Below, one piece after another: positions 56,022-64,000 of a DNA stretch of 64,000 nt. Each line of letters opens with the position of its first letter. The first letter of the stretch is position 1. Under the pieces are notes generated by a model. It had not been told where the DNA came from and did not search any database. It saw only the letters and a list, made by a program, of their open reading frames with translations. The DNA is from Pyxidicoccus trucidator (GTDB lineage Bacteria > Myxococcota > Myxococcia > Myxococcales > Myxococcaceae), in the NCBI RefSeq assembly GCF_010894435.1, contig NZ_JAAIXZ010000022.1, forward strand, positions 62,001-126,000, read 5' to 3'. A program made the translations under genes and the position numbers.

Positions 56022-57041
56022 TCAGCCGCCGATGCCCATCATGGGCAGCAGCGTGGCGCCGTTGCCGGGCTCGGTGAAGCGGTGCCCGTCGGGCTTGTCG
56101 CCCAGGGCGCGGCGGACGGCCACGGCCAGCTCCATGTCGGTGGCACCTCCCCGGATGAGCTGATGCAGCGGCGCCTGTGCGCGCCCTCCCAGGCAGCTGC
56201 GCAGGTCGCCATTCGACGCCACGCGCACCCGGTTGCACCCGCCACAGAAGTTCTGCGTGAGCGGGGAGATGAAGCCCACGCGCCCGGCGGACGTGCGCCA
56301 GTAGCGCGCGGGGCCGGAGGTGGCGGAGGACGCGGCGTCGCCGGTCTCCTCGGGCTCGGGCTCCAGCGGCAGGCCCGCGGCCTGGAGGCGCTCGACGAGC
56401 TCCGCGGTGGGCACCGGCTTGCCCTGACCGAAGGGCATCAGCTCGATGAAGCGCGGGGTGATGCCGCGCGCGTGCGCGTACGCCACCAGCGCCGCGGCCT
56501 CGCCGTCATTCACGTCGCGCATCACCACGACATTGAGCTTCAGCGAGGCGTAGCCCGCCGCCGCCGCCGCGTCGATGCCGCGCAGCACCGCGTCGAAGTC
56601 ACCCTGCTTGGAGATGCGTCGGAACGTCTCCGGGGAGAGCGTGTCCAGGCTCAGGTTGAGCTGGCTGACGCCGGCCTCTCGCAGCGGCACGGCCAGGGTG
56701 GCCAGGTGGCTCGCGTTGGTGGTGATGGCCAGGTGCTGGATGCCGGGCAGCGCGGAGATGCGCCGGGCAATCTCCAGGATGTCCGGGCGGATGAGCGGCT
56801 CGCCCCCGGTGAGGCGCACGCGGCGGATGCCCATGCTCGCGAAGACGGAGGTGATGCGCTCCAGCTCCTGGGCGGTGAGCAGGTCCTTCTTCCCCCCCCA
56901 GGAGGCGGGCGAGCAGTAGGCGCAGCGGAAGTTGCACCGGTCCGTCACGCTCAGCCGCAGGTACGTCATGCGCCGCCCCTGCGCGTCCAGCAGGGGCGGG
57001 GCGAGCGGATCCGGCGCGGGCAGTGGGAGGGCGGTCGTCAC
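56022..57041 (-). CDS. moaA: MoaA, GTP 3',8-cyclase
   Basis: 339 residues from a GTG at 57041 with GAGGACAGG upstream. A radical SAM enzyme for the first step of molybdenum cofactor synthesis. The N-terminal [4Fe-4S] motif is DRCNFRCAYC, then GGEPLIRPDI for SAM. The C-terminal cluster is CGGCNRVRVASNGDLRSC, and the chain ends in the required Gly-Gly. An Ala/Ser/Glu-rich insertion at about 228-245 is a local peculiarity. No other moa gene is nearby. Confidence 0.95.
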   Translation of the reverse strand: MTTALPLPAPDPLAPPLLDAQGRRMTYLRLSVTDRCNFRCAYCSPASWGGKKDLLTAQELERITSVFASMGIRRVRLTGGEPLIRPDILEIARRISALPGIQHLAITTNASHLATLAVPLREAGVSQLNLSLDTLSPETFRRISKQGDFDAVLRGIDAAAAAGYASLKLNVVVMRDVNDGEAAALVAYAHARGITPRFIELMPFGQGKPVPTAELVERLQAAGLPLEPEPEETGDAASSATSGPARYWRTSAGRVGFISPLTQNFCGGCNRVRVASNGDLRSCLGGRAQAPLHQLIRGGATDMELAVAVRRALGDKPDGHRFTEPGNGATLLPMMGIGG

Positions 57042-57120
57042 GGCAGGCCTGTCCTCATAACAGCCACTCCGGGGCCGGTCATCACTCTCCCAAGCCCCCC
57101 CGCGCGGAGACTTCCTCGAC

Positions 57121-58362
57121 TCAACCTTCGGTGCCGGTGGCCGAGCGCTTGACGGGGTCCTTCACCTCGGGGCTCTCAGGCGCGGCGGAGGCGCGGCTGG
57201 GCGTCGGGGCGTCGGAGTCATCGTCCAGGTCGGTGAGCCGGGCCAGCTCGGCCTCGGCCTCGGTGGCCTCCAATTCCGCCTGGGGGAGCTGGAGCTTCTT
57301 CAGCTTCATCTCCTCCTTGATGCGGATGAGGCCCTCTTCACCGATGTCCAGGAACGCGCGCACCACTTCCGGGTCGAACTGCGTGTTGGCGCAGCGGCGG
57401 ATCTCCTGGATGGCGTTGGCGAACGAGGTGCCCTTGCGGTACGGCCGGTCGCTCGTCATCGCGTCCAGCGTGTCCGCCACGGCGAAGATGCGCGCGCCGA
57501 TGTGGATCTCGTGCCGCTGGAGGTTGCGCGGGTAGCCGGCGCCGTCCCAGCGCTCCTGGTGCGAGAGGACGATGGAGGCGGGCGTGTCCAGGAAGGGGAT
57601 GGCCTGGATCATCTGGAAGCCGATCTCCGGATGCTTCCGCATCTCCATCCACTCGTCCGGCGTCAGCTTGCCGGGCTTGAGGAGCACCGCGTCCGGCACG
57701 CCAATCTTGCCGATGTCGTGCAGGAGCGCGCCGCGGCCAATCTCCTCCAGCTCCTTGCTCTGGATGCCCATGCGTGTGGCGATGGCGGACGTGTAGCTGA
57801 CCACTCGCTGCGAGTGGTCGCTCGTCTCGTGCTCGCGCGCGTCCAGGGCAGCCACCAGCGCCAGCAGCGTGTTCTGGTAGGTGTTGGCGATGTCGCGCAG
57901 GGCGAGGCGCAGCTCCGCCGTCCTGTCGCGCACCTTGCGCTCCAGCTTCTTCTGGTAGCGCTTGCGGGCCATCTCGATGCGGCGCTTGGCCAGCGCGCGC
58001 TCGATGGCACGGATGAGGTCCGTCAGCTTGGGTGGCTTGAGGAGGTAGTCCACCGCGCCACGGCGCAGGCAGTCCACGGCGGACTCGGTGTCGCCGTAGC
58101 CGGTGAGCATGATGACGGAGGTGTCCGGGAGCCGCTCGCGCAGGTTCTCCAGGAGCCACAGGCCGTCCTTGCCCGGCATCTTCATGTCGCTGATGACGAG
58201 CGGAGTGTCCTCCTCGCCGGCGATATCCAGCGCCATCTCGGCACCACTCGCGACGACGCAGTTGTAGCCCTCCTCCCGAAGGAGGACGGAGATGACGTCT
58301 CGTACGGAGTCGTCATCATCGACGATGAGGATTCTGGGTGGGGCAGGGGGGATGGCTTCCAC
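57121..58362 (-). CDS. Receiver-HD-GYP response regulator
   Basis: 413 residues from a GTG at 58362, the only start codon close to the receiver. Receiver RILIVDDDDSVRDVI with D59 in LVISDMKMPGKDG, a coiled-coil linker (RYQKKLERKVRDRTAELRLA), then an HD-GYP domain: ALLHDIGKIGVPD, MRKHPEIG and HQERWDGAGYP. HD-GYP proteins hydrolyse cyclic di-GMP; the motif is intact except for Gln in the usual HHERWDG. An acidic tail follows. Orphan regulator, no kinase adjacent. Confidence 0.9.
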   Translation of the reverse strand: MEAIPPAPPRILIVDDDDSVRDVISVLLREEGYNCVVASGAEMALDIAGEEDTPLVISDMKMPGKDGLWLLENLRERLPDTSVIMLTGYGDTESAVDCLRRGAVDYLLKPPKLTDLIRAIERALAKRRIEMARKRYQKKLERKVRDRTAELRLALRDIANTYQNTLLALVAALDAREHETSDHSQRVVSYTSAIATRMGIQSKELEEIGRGALLHDIGKIGVPDAVLLKPGKLTPDEWMEMRKHPEIGFQMIQAIPFLDTPASIVLSHQERWDGAGYPRNLQRHEIHIGARIFAVADTLDAMTSDRPYRKGTSFANAIQEIRRCANTQFDPEVVRAFLDIGEEGLIRIKEEMKLKKLQLPQAELEATEAEAELARLTDLDDDSDAPTPSRASAAPESPEVKDPVKRSATGTEG

Positions 58363-58659
58363 GGCGGTCGATTCTAGAGGTTTCCGGGTTTCAATGGCGA
58401 ACGAGTACTGGAAATTACCACCCTTCCCGGGTTGACGGTTGATCCGCCAGTGGACAGGGAGGGCAGCCGACCGCTGCCGGAGGGTGGGGCAGCCAGGCAC
58501 GCCCCACGCCTTGTTTCCCTCGGAAAACCACCTGGAGCGGCTGCCCGGCTGCCTGGGGTGGGGGCGATCCAGCCAGCCCTGGGAGGGTGTGTCCGCCCTC
58601 CGACCTCGGGGGTTGCCCTTACGGCCCCCGGGCCCTGTTGACCGGGGCGGTTTTTCGGG

Positions 58660-59778
58660 TCAGCCGTGGGCCCGGGCCTGGGGCCGGTCATACCGGAAGG
58701 GGGTGAGGTCCATGGTGGGCTTCTCGCCGAGCACCGCCTGCGCGACGAGCTTCGCGGTGATGGGGGCCAGGAGGATGCCGTTGCGGAAGTGACCGGTGGC
58801 GAGGAACAGGCCGGGCACGGGGCCCTCTCCGATGAAGGGGTTGCTGTCCTCCGTCCAGGGCCGGAAGCCCGCCCACGAGTCCGTCACCGGCGCGGACGCC
58901 AGCTCCGGGCACAGCTCCAGCGCCATGTCGAGGATGCGGGCCAGCCCCGCCGCCGTCACCTGCTTGTCGAAGCCGACCAGCTCCATGGTGCTGCCGGCGA
59001 TGATGCGCCCGTCCGCGCGCGGCACGAGGTAGCCCTTCTCCGAGGTGACGACGCGCTCCAGCACCGGCAGCCGCGTCTGCAGCTGCACCATCTGCCCGCG
59101 CGCCGGCCGCACCGCCTTCGGCTCCACACCGGCGCCCTGCACCAGCGCGGACCATGAGCCCGCGGCCAGCACCACCGCGTCCGCGCGCAGCACCTCGCCG
59201 TCCAGGTCCACGCCCACCGCGCGGCCCTGCTCGTGCACCACGCCGCGCACGTAGCCGCTGCGGAACTCCGCGCCCACGCGGGCCGCGGCCATGGACAGCG
59301 CGCGCACCAGCAGCCGGTTGTCCACCTGGTGGTCGTCCGGGAAGTGCGCGGCGCCGAGCGCCTTCGGCGACAGTCGGGGCTCCAGCACCCGGGCCGCCGC
59401 GCCGTCCAGCAACTCCGCGCGCAGGCCCATGCCGCGCTGCCACAGCACGGTGGCTTCCAGGTGGTGCACGTCGTCTTCGTTGAAGGCCACGCGGAGCAGG
59501 CCGCACGGCCGGTAGGCCACGTCCACGCCGGTCAGCTCGCGCAGCTCGGAGGCGAAGGCGGGGTAGAGGCCCCGGCTGCGCAGGCACAGCTCCAGGAAGG
59601 GGCCCGGTCCGTCCGACTCCCACTGGGGGGCGAGGATGCCCGCGGCGGCGCTGGAGGCCTCCGCCCCGGGAATGGAGCGCTCGAGCACGGTGACGCGCAC
59701 GCCCGCCTGCCGCAGCCGCAGGGCGATGCCGCACCCCATGATGCCCCCGCCCACGATGATGACGTCCGACAGTCGCAT
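58660..59778 (-). CDS. thiO: ThiO, glycine oxidase
   Basis: 372 residues from ATG 59778; GTG 59802 would add eight. FAD Rossmann motif VIIVGGGIMGCGIALRLRQ with the downstream ERSIPGAEASSAAAGILAPQ, and the C-terminal GHFRNGILLAPITAKLVA of glycine oxidases. It oxidises glycine to iminoacetate for the thiazole ring of thiamine. No thiS/thiG follows in the window, so the rest of the branch is elsewhere. A related D-amino-acid oxidase role cannot be excluded. Confidence 0.88.
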   Translation of the reverse strand: MRLSDVIIVGGGIMGCGIALRLRQAGVRVTVLERSIPGAEASSAAAGILAPQWESDGPGPFLELCLRSRGLYPAFASELRELTGVDVAYRPCGLLRVAFNEDDVHHLEATVLWQRGMGLRAELLDGAAARVLEPRLSPKALGAAHFPDDHQVDNRLLVRALSMAAARVGAEFRSGYVRGVVHEQGRAVGVDLDGEVLRADAVVLAAGSWSALVQGAGVEPKAVRPARGQMVQLQTRLPVLERVVTSEKGYLVPRADGRIIAGSTMELVGFDKQVTAAGLARILDMALELCPELASAPVTDSWAGFRPWTEDSNPFIGEGPVPGLFLATGHFRNGILLAPITAKLVAQAVLGEKPTMDLTPFRYDRPQARAHG

Positions 59779-59848
59779 AGCGCCTGCTTCCTGCTCGCCC
59801 ACACCGGGGTTTGCAAGCGTCCATTGAACCCCTGCCCCGCGGGCCCGG

Positions 59849-59877
59849 TTGACGGCGGGGGGCGTTCTGGTTACTGA
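59849..59877 (+). promoter_or_regulatory. Candidate promoter of the his operon
   Basis: TTGACG (59849-59854) and TACTGA (59872-59877) are exactly 17 bases apart. A start about seven bases on would fall at the first base of the leader-peptide GTG, implying a leaderless or very short 5' end. Confidence 0.4.
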
Positions 59878-59884
59878 TGGAGCC

Positions 59885-59977
59885 GTGCTCCCTGCGTTCG
59901 TTCATCACCACCATGCGCATCATCGGCTCGGCCCGGACGGGTTCGATCGCCATGCGCATGCCTGGGTGAACCGCTAG
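59885..59977 (+). CDS. hisL: his operon leader peptide
   Basis: A 30-codon ORF from GTG 59885 to TAG 59975. It encodes HHHHAHH (codons 7-13) and a further HAH (codons 23-25): eight His codons in 30, far above chance. It is followed by a perfect 12-bp terminator and then hisG, the classic layout of histidine attenuation. The start codon is the weakest part: GGAG is only two bases away, and an overlapping ATG frame (59877) lacks the His run. Confidence 0.75.
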   Translation: MLPAFVHHHHAHHRLGPDGFDRHAHAWVNR

Positions 59978-60011
59978 AGCGCACCCACCCGGCACCTGCC
60001 GCGCAGCGACG

Positions 60012-60043
60012 AAGGCCCGTCCTCCCCAGGACGGGCCTTTTTT
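60012..60043 (+). terminator. his attenuator terminator
   Basis: AAGGCCCGTCCT-CCCC-AGGACGGGCCTT followed by TTTTTT is the best intrinsic terminator in the window and stands between the leader peptide and hisG. The leader segment GGACGGG (59935-59941), just past the first His run, is identical to the 3' arm, so it can pair with the 5' arm and form an exclusive antiterminator when the ribosome stalls. Confidence 0.88.
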
Positions 60044-60109
60044 CGTTTCCGCGCACCCCTTTTCCCGCAGCCCTCCGCAGTTCCCCCGCAGCTCTCTAAA
60101 GGCCCACCC

Positions 60110-60970
60110 ATGCTGCTGAAGATTGCCCTTCCCAACAAAGGTCGTCTCTCCGAAGAGGTGCGCGAGCTGTTCAACGACGCGGGGCTGGAAGTGAAGGCCC
60201 GGGGCGAGCGGGCCCTCACCGCGTCACTGGGCGGCGAGTTCGAGGCCATCTTCGTCCGCGCGCAGGACATCCCCGAGTTCGTCGCCGACGGCGCGGCGCA
60301 CGCGGGCGTCACCGGGTGGGATTTGGTGAACGAGGCCGGGCGCGAGCTGGACCTCCTGATGGACCTCGAGTTCGGGAAGTGTCGGCTGGTGGTGGCCGCC
60401 CGCGAGGAGAGCGGCCTCGCCTCGGTGGACGACGTGAGGGACGGGAGCCGCGTGGCTTCATGCTTCCCGAAGCTCACGAAGGGGTACTTCGAGAAGCGCG
60501 GGCAGCGGGTGACGGTGGTGCCGGTGTCGGGCGCGGCGGAGATTGCCCCGCACCTGGGCATCGCGGACATCGTCGTGGACCTGACCTCCACCGGCTCCAC
60601 GCTGAAGATGAACGGCCTGCGGGAAGTCGCCACGGTGCTGGAGTCCAGCGCGCGGCTGGTGTCCTGCAAGGGCAACGCCCCGGAGGCGCAGCGGAAGCTG
60701 GAGGAATTGAAGCTGGCGCTGGGCTCGGTGCTGGCGGCCCGGGGCAAGCGCTACCTCATGGCCAACGTGCCGAGGACGGCGCTCCAGCAGGTGCGCGAGG
60801 TGCTGCCGGGCCTTAACGGGCCCACCGTGGTGGACGTGCTGAATGGCGGCAACTTCGTGGCGGTGCACGCGGTGGTGCCCTCGAAGACCATCTACCGCAC
60901 CGTCAACGCGCTCAAGGCCCTGGGCTGCGAGGGCATCCTCGTCACCCGCATCGAGAGGTTGATGGCATGA
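60110..60970 (+). CDS. hisG: HisG, ATP phosphoribosyltransferase (long form)
   Basis: 286 residues, ATG 60110. Joins ATP and PRPP in the first and feedback-controlled step of histidine synthesis. Motifs: LKIALPNKGRLSEEVRELF, AGVTGWDLVNE, the PRPP-binding DIVVDLTSTGSTLKMNGL. The C-terminal about 75 residues (GKRYLMANVPRTALQQVRE, VDVLNGGNFVAVHAVVPSKT) are the ACT-like regulatory domain, so no HisZ partner is needed. Stop overlaps the hisD start (ATGA). Confidence 0.97.
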   Translation: MLLKIALPNKGRLSEEVRELFNDAGLEVKARGERALTASLGGEFEAIFVRAQDIPEFVADGAAHAGVTGWDLVNEAGRELDLLMDLEFGKCRLVVAAREESGLASVDDVRDGSRVASCFPKLTKGYFEKRGQRVTVVPVSGAAEIAPHLGIADIVVDLTSTGSTLKMNGLREVATVLESSARLVSCKGNAPEAQRKLEELKLALGSVLAARGKRYLMANVPRTALQQVREVLPGLNGPTVVDVLNGGNFVAVHAVVPSKTIYRTVNALKALGCEGILVTRIERLMA

Positions 60971-62274
60971 TTGCCTCCTCTTCCATCCTCAGGTACCGCG
61001 GCCCGCTGTCCGCCCTGTCCTCGGAGGACCGCCGCCGGTTGTTGAATCGGGTGGGCGGCTCGGATGCGCGCGTGGCCTCCCGCGTGAGTGAGCTCATTGC
61101 CCGGGTGCGCGACGACGGCGACCGGGCGCTGTTCGACCTGGCGCGCCAGTTTGACCGTGTGGAGTTGACGGCGCTGGAGGTGCCGCGCGAGCGCTGCGAG
61201 GCGGCGCTGGCCTCGCTGGACTCGACGGTGCGCGAGGCCCTGGCGCGCGCGGCGCGCAACATCGCCCGGGCGCACGCGGCGCAGAAGCCGAGCACGGTGG
61301 AGGTGGAGACGGAGCCCGGCGTGCTGGTGGGGCGACGGCCGGATCCGCTGGGGCGCGTGGGGGTGTACGCACCGGGAGGCCGGGCGGTGTACCCCAGCAG
61401 CGTGCTGATGGGCGTGGTGCCGGCGAAGGTGGCGGGCGTGGGCGAGGTCATCGTCTGCTCTCCACCGGGCCCGGACGGGCTGCCCCACGCCAGTGTCATG
61501 GCCGCGGCGGCGCTGGCGGGCGCGGACCGCGTCTTCTCGCTGGGCGGCGCGGGCGCGGTGGCGGCCATGGCGTACGGCACGGAGACGGTGCCCCGCGTGG
61601 ACCGCATCGTCGGGCCGGGCAACGCGTACGTGGCCGAGGCGAAGCTCCAGGTGGTGGGCACGGTGGCGATTGAAGCGCCCGCCGGCCCCAGCGAAATCCT
61701 GGTGATTGCCGACGGCACGGCGAGCCCGGACGCGGTGGCGCGGGAGATGCTGGCCCAGGCCGAGCATGACCCGGAGGCCGCGTGCGTGACGCTCGCGGTG
61801 GGCGAGGTGCTGGCGGACGCCATCGCCCGCTCGGTGGAGCGGCTGGCGCAGGGGGCGAAGCGGTGGGAAATCGTCACCTCGGCGCTGGGCTCTCGCGGCG
61901 CGGTGCTGAGCGTGGCGTCGCTGGACGAGGCGTGGCCCTTCGCGGCGGACTTCGCGCCGGAGCACCTGCTGCTCGCCACCACCTCGCCTCGCGAGGACCT
62001 GGCGCGGGTGCGCAACGCGGGCACCGTGTTCCTGGGTGAGCGCTCCTCGGTGGCCTACGGCGACTACATGACGGGCTCCAACCACGTCCTGCCCACGGCG
62101 GGCCTGGCGCGGGCGTACTCGGGGCTCAACCTGTTGGACTTCTACCGGTGGACCACCTACCAGCGGGTGGAGGGACAGGCGGCAGCGAACCTGGCCGAGG
62201 ACGTGGGCGTCCTCGCGGACAACGAGGGCCTCTTCGCTCACGCCGACGCGGCCCGGGCCTGGAGGCGCGTGTGA
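60967..62274 (+). CDS. hisD: HisD, histidinol dehydrogenase
   Basis: 435 residues. Oxidises histidinol to histidine in two NAD steps, the last of the pathway. RVGVYAPGGRAVYPSSVLMG, FSLGGAGAVAAMAYGTETVP, IVGPGNAYVAEAK, GPSEILVIADGTA, QAEHDPEAACV and SSVAYGDYMTGSNHVLPT carry the zinc and catalytic residues. Full length. Overlaps hisG and hisC by four bases each. Confidence 0.97.
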   Translation: MIASSSILRYRGPLSALSSEDRRRLLNRVGGSDARVASRVSELIARVRDDGDRALFDLARQFDRVELTALEVPRERCEAALASLDSTVREALARAARNIARAHAAQKPSTVEVETEPGVLVGRRPDPLGRVGVYAPGGRAVYPSSVLMGVVPAKVAGVGEVIVCSPPGPDGLPHASVMAAAALAGADRVFSLGGAGAVAAMAYGTETVPRVDRIVGPGNAYVAEAKLQVVGTVAIEAPAGPSEILVIADGTASPDAVAREMLAQAEHDPEAACVTLAVGEVLADAIARSVERLAQGAKRWEIVTSALGSRGAVLSVASLDEAWPFAADFAPEHLLLATTSPREDLARVRNAGTVFLGERSSVAYGDYMTGSNHVLPTAGLARAYSGLNLLDFYRWTTYQRVEGQAAANLAEDVGVLADNEGLFAHADAARAWRRV

Positions 62275-63311
62275 TTCCCACCCGGACCTCCTACCGCGAC
62301 ATCCCTCTCTACTCGCCGGCGAAGAAGCCGTGCCGGGTGGACCTGAGCGACAACACCAACCTCTTCGGCACCCCGCCCGCCGCGCAGCGCGTGCTGCGCG
62401 AGGCGGGCCTCCGCGCCGTGACGGGCTATCCCGCGGGCTACTCGCCGGAACTACGCCGCGCGGTGGCCGCGTACGTCGGCGTGGGGCCGGAGGCGGTGAC
62501 GACGGGCTGCGGCTCGGACGGCATCATCGACAGCGCCATCCGCGCCTTCCTGGAGCCGGGCGAGGTGCTCGCCTTCCAGGACCCCACCTTCGTCATGGTG
62601 CCGCTGTACTCGAAGATGAACGCGGTGAAGCCCGCGCCGGTGCCGCTGCGGCCGGACTTCGACGTCGACGCGGACGCGCTGCTGGCCACGGGGGCGAAGG
62701 TCATCTACCTGTGCTCGCCCAACAACCCCACCGGCACGGCGCTGTCTCGCGCGGCGGTGGAGCGCGTGGTGGAGCGGGCGCCCGGCCTCGTCATCATCGA
62801 CGAGGCCTATGCCGAGTTTGCCTCCGGGCCGGGCTTCCTGGACCTCGCGCGCACGCGGCCCAACGTGCTGGTGACGCGCACCTTCTCCAAGGCGTATGGC
62901 CTGGCGGGCATGCGGGTGGGCTGGGCCGTGGGCGCCCCGGCGCTGGTGGCCGAGGTGGAGAAGGCGCGGGGCCCGTACATGCTCACCGCCCTGTCGGAGG
63001 CCATGGCCACCGCGGTGCTCACCGAGGACGGCGACTGGGTGAAGGCCCGGGTGGCGGAGGCGGTGGCCAACCGTGAGCGGCTGCGCGGCGAATTGGTGGA
63101 GCTGGGGCTGCGTCCGCTGCCCTCTGAGGCCAACTTCCTGATGGTGCCCCTTCCGGGCGCGCCGAAGGTGGCGGAGCGGATGCGGGAGCGGGACGTGAAT
63201 GTGCGGGCCTTCCAGGGGCTGACCGGGGTGGGGGACGCGCTCCGGATTGGCAGTGGCCCCTGGCCCCTCTTGGAGACGGCGCTGGCGGCGCTGCGGGAGT
63301 CACTGCGATGA
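62271..63311 (+). CDS. hisC: HisC, histidinol-phosphate aminotransferase
   Basis: 346 residues from a GTG overlapping the hisD stop, with GGAGG upstream; the longer frame is rejected. PLP fold type I: VDLSDNTNLFGTPP, GCGSDGIIDSAIR, LCSPNNPTG, IIDEAYAEFA and the Schiff-base Lys in TRTFSKAYGLAGMRVGW. Transfers an amino group from Glu to imidazole acetol phosphate. Its stop overlaps hisH directly; hisB, often found here, is missing. Confidence 0.95.
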   Translation: MIPTRTSYRDIPLYSPAKKPCRVDLSDNTNLFGTPPAAQRVLREAGLRAVTGYPAGYSPELRRAVAAYVGVGPEAVTTGCGSDGIIDSAIRAFLEPGEVLAFQDPTFVMVPLYSKMNAVKPAPVPLRPDFDVDADALLATGAKVIYLCSPNNPTGTALSRAAVERVVERAPGLVIIDEAYAEFASGPGFLDLARTRPNVLVTRTFSKAYGLAGMRVGWAVGAPALVAEVEKARGPYMLTALSEAMATAVLTEDGDWVKARVAEAVANRERLRGELVELGLRPLPSEANFLMVPLPGAPKVAERMRERDVNVRAFQGLTGVGDALRIGSGPWPLLETALAALRESLR

Positions 63312-63901
63312 GAGTCACCCTGTTCGACTACGGAGCGGGCAACCTGCACTCGCTGGCCAAGGCGCTGGCCACGGTGGAGGGCGCGGAGGTGCGCGTGCAG
63401 GAGGACCCGGTGCGCGCGCTGGACACGGACGTGCTGGTGCTGCCGGGCGTGGGGGCCTTTGGCGCGTCGGCGGCGCGGCTGGAGCCGGGGCGTCAGGCCA
63501 TGCGCGACGCGCTGGAGGCGGGCCTGCCGTGCCTGGGCATCTGCCTGGGCATGCAGCTGCTCTTCGACACCAGCGAGGAGGGCGGAGGCGCCGGCCTGGG
63601 CTACTTCTCCGGGAAGGTGACGCGGCTGGCCTCGCGGCGGGTGCCGGAGATTGGCTGGAACACCGTGGAGGACGACCGCACGCTGGCGGGCGCGAAGCTG
63701 GACACCGTGTACTACGCGCACAGCTTCGTCTGCCGCGCGACGGACCCGTCAGTCGTCACGGGGTGGACGACGCACGAGGAGGACCGCTTCCCCGCGGCGG
63801 TGCGCCGGGGGAAGGTGGTGGGCGTGCAGTTCCACCCGGAGAAGTCCTCCGTGTCGGGCGTGGCCTTCGTGCAGGCCTTTCTCAAGGAGGTGGCGCCGTG
63901 A
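63308..63901 (+). CDS. hisH: HisH, glutamine amidotransferase subunit of imidazole-glycerol-phosphate synthase
   Basis: 197 residues. Class I amidotransferase: nucleophile Cys in LPCLGICLGMQLLFD, oxyanion region VLPGVGAFG, and the catalytic His-x-Glu in GVQFHPEKSS. Supplies ammonia to HisF, whose gene is expected beyond the window edge after hisA. Start ATG overlaps the hisC stop. Confidence 0.97.
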   Translation: MRVTLFDYGAGNLHSLAKALATVEGAEVRVQEDPVRALDTDVLVLPGVGAFGASAARLEPGRQAMRDALEAGLPCLGICLGMQLLFDTSEEGGGAGLGYFSGKVTRLASRRVPEIGWNTVEDDRTLAGAKLDTVYYAHSFVCRATDPSVVTGWTTHEEDRFPAAVRRGKVVGVQFHPEKSSVSGVAFVQAFLKEVAP

Positions 63902-64000
63902 TTGCCATTCCAGCCATCGACCTGCGCGAGGGCGCGTGCGTGCAATTGGTGGGCGGCTCGTACGACGCGGAGAAGGTCCGGGTGAATGATCCGCTGGACG
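63898..64000 (+). CDS. hisA: HisA, phosphoribosylformimino-AICAR-P isomerase, 5' fragment
   Basis: Starts at GTG 63898, overlapping the hisH stop (GTGA), and runs off the right edge after 34 codons. The visible N-terminus IAIPAIDLREGACVQLVGG has the beta-1 catalytic Asp of the HisA barrel. The family call rests on this strand and on operon order. Confidence 0.9.
   Translation, partial: MIAIPAIDLREGACVQLVGGSYDAEKVRVNDPLD

Noticed and set aside
59877..59971. Overlapping ORF from ATG 59877
   Set aside because: Its codons (MEPCSLRSFITTMR...) carry no His run and end before the terminator; the GTG frame has eight His codons, which fits the operon.
59885..59977. His-rich peptide as a metal-binding protein
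   Set aside because: Position before hisG, the perfect terminator and the exclusive pairing make a leader peptide far more likely.

Overview
This window is about 64 kb of very GC-rich DNA. Its gene content points to a fruiting myxobacterium of the Myxococcaceae (Myxococcus, Corallococcus or Pyxidicoccus type). It has a complete aib operon (the myxobacterial alternative route to isovaleryl-CoA), many sigma-54 activators and PAS/REC sensor kinases, FecR/OmpA/CHASE2 surface genes and polymorphic-toxin debris. I see no tRNA, rRNA, insertion sequence or CRISPR array. All calls come from reading the sequence; nothing was run against a database.

Layout. 1-5919: edge of a secondary-metabolite region. 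A fatty-acyl-AMP ligase runs off the left end, beside a condensation/luciferase-like monooxygenase fusion. Next comes a divergent pair: an ATP-grasp ligase and a precursor with 13 TTxxxxEE repeats, which I read as a plesiocin-type graspetide (omega-ester RiPP) system. 6098-6525 is a decayed NRPS adenylation domain. 6542-7625 is an orphan immunity gene behind a toxin-tip fragment. 7746-13745: MscS channel, winged-helix protein, tail-anchored helical protein, sugar-dehydrogenase/PKD/PA14 secreted protein and a RelE-like small protein. 13792-18424 (minus): aibR-aibA-aibB-aibC-mvaS with an AibR-type operator. 18681-19520: dockerin-repeat secreted protein. 19613-19919: six tandem copies of a 50-bp unit, each with an 18-bp perfect palindrome. 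19973-24454: histidine kinase, NtrC-type regulator and two small genes. 24766-27541: a ribokinase-like gene convergent with a compact hydroxylase/Nif11-like peptide/sulfotransferase operon. 27607-45584: mostly signal transduction, including a receiver-OmpA-FecR-CHASE2 operon and a globin-coupled kinase phosphorelay. 45594-47885: BlaI plus an M56 peptidase-TonB fusion with a readable double operator. 47972-53145 (minus): CBS, DASS permease, OsmC, NtrC-type regulator and a membrane protein. 53374-55396: TPP riboswitch and thiC. 55536-59778: DUF4870 protein, moaA, HD-GYP regulator, thiO. 59885-end: his leader peptide, attenuator and hisG-D-C-H-A, with hisB absent.

How the genes work together. 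The aib operon makes the branched starter for iso-odd fatty acids when leucine breakdown is insufficient. The graspetide pair is a self-contained ligase/precursor module. The same GCGCAA-N3-TTGCGC palindrome sits upstream of two sigma-54-like promoters 12 kb apart. One of them heads the CBS-DASS-OsmC-regulator run, so a shared enhancer-binding protein, perhaps the one encoded in that run, is a testable idea. The his operon appears to be controlled by ribosome-stalling attenuation, thiC by a riboswitch, and blaI by its own repressor.
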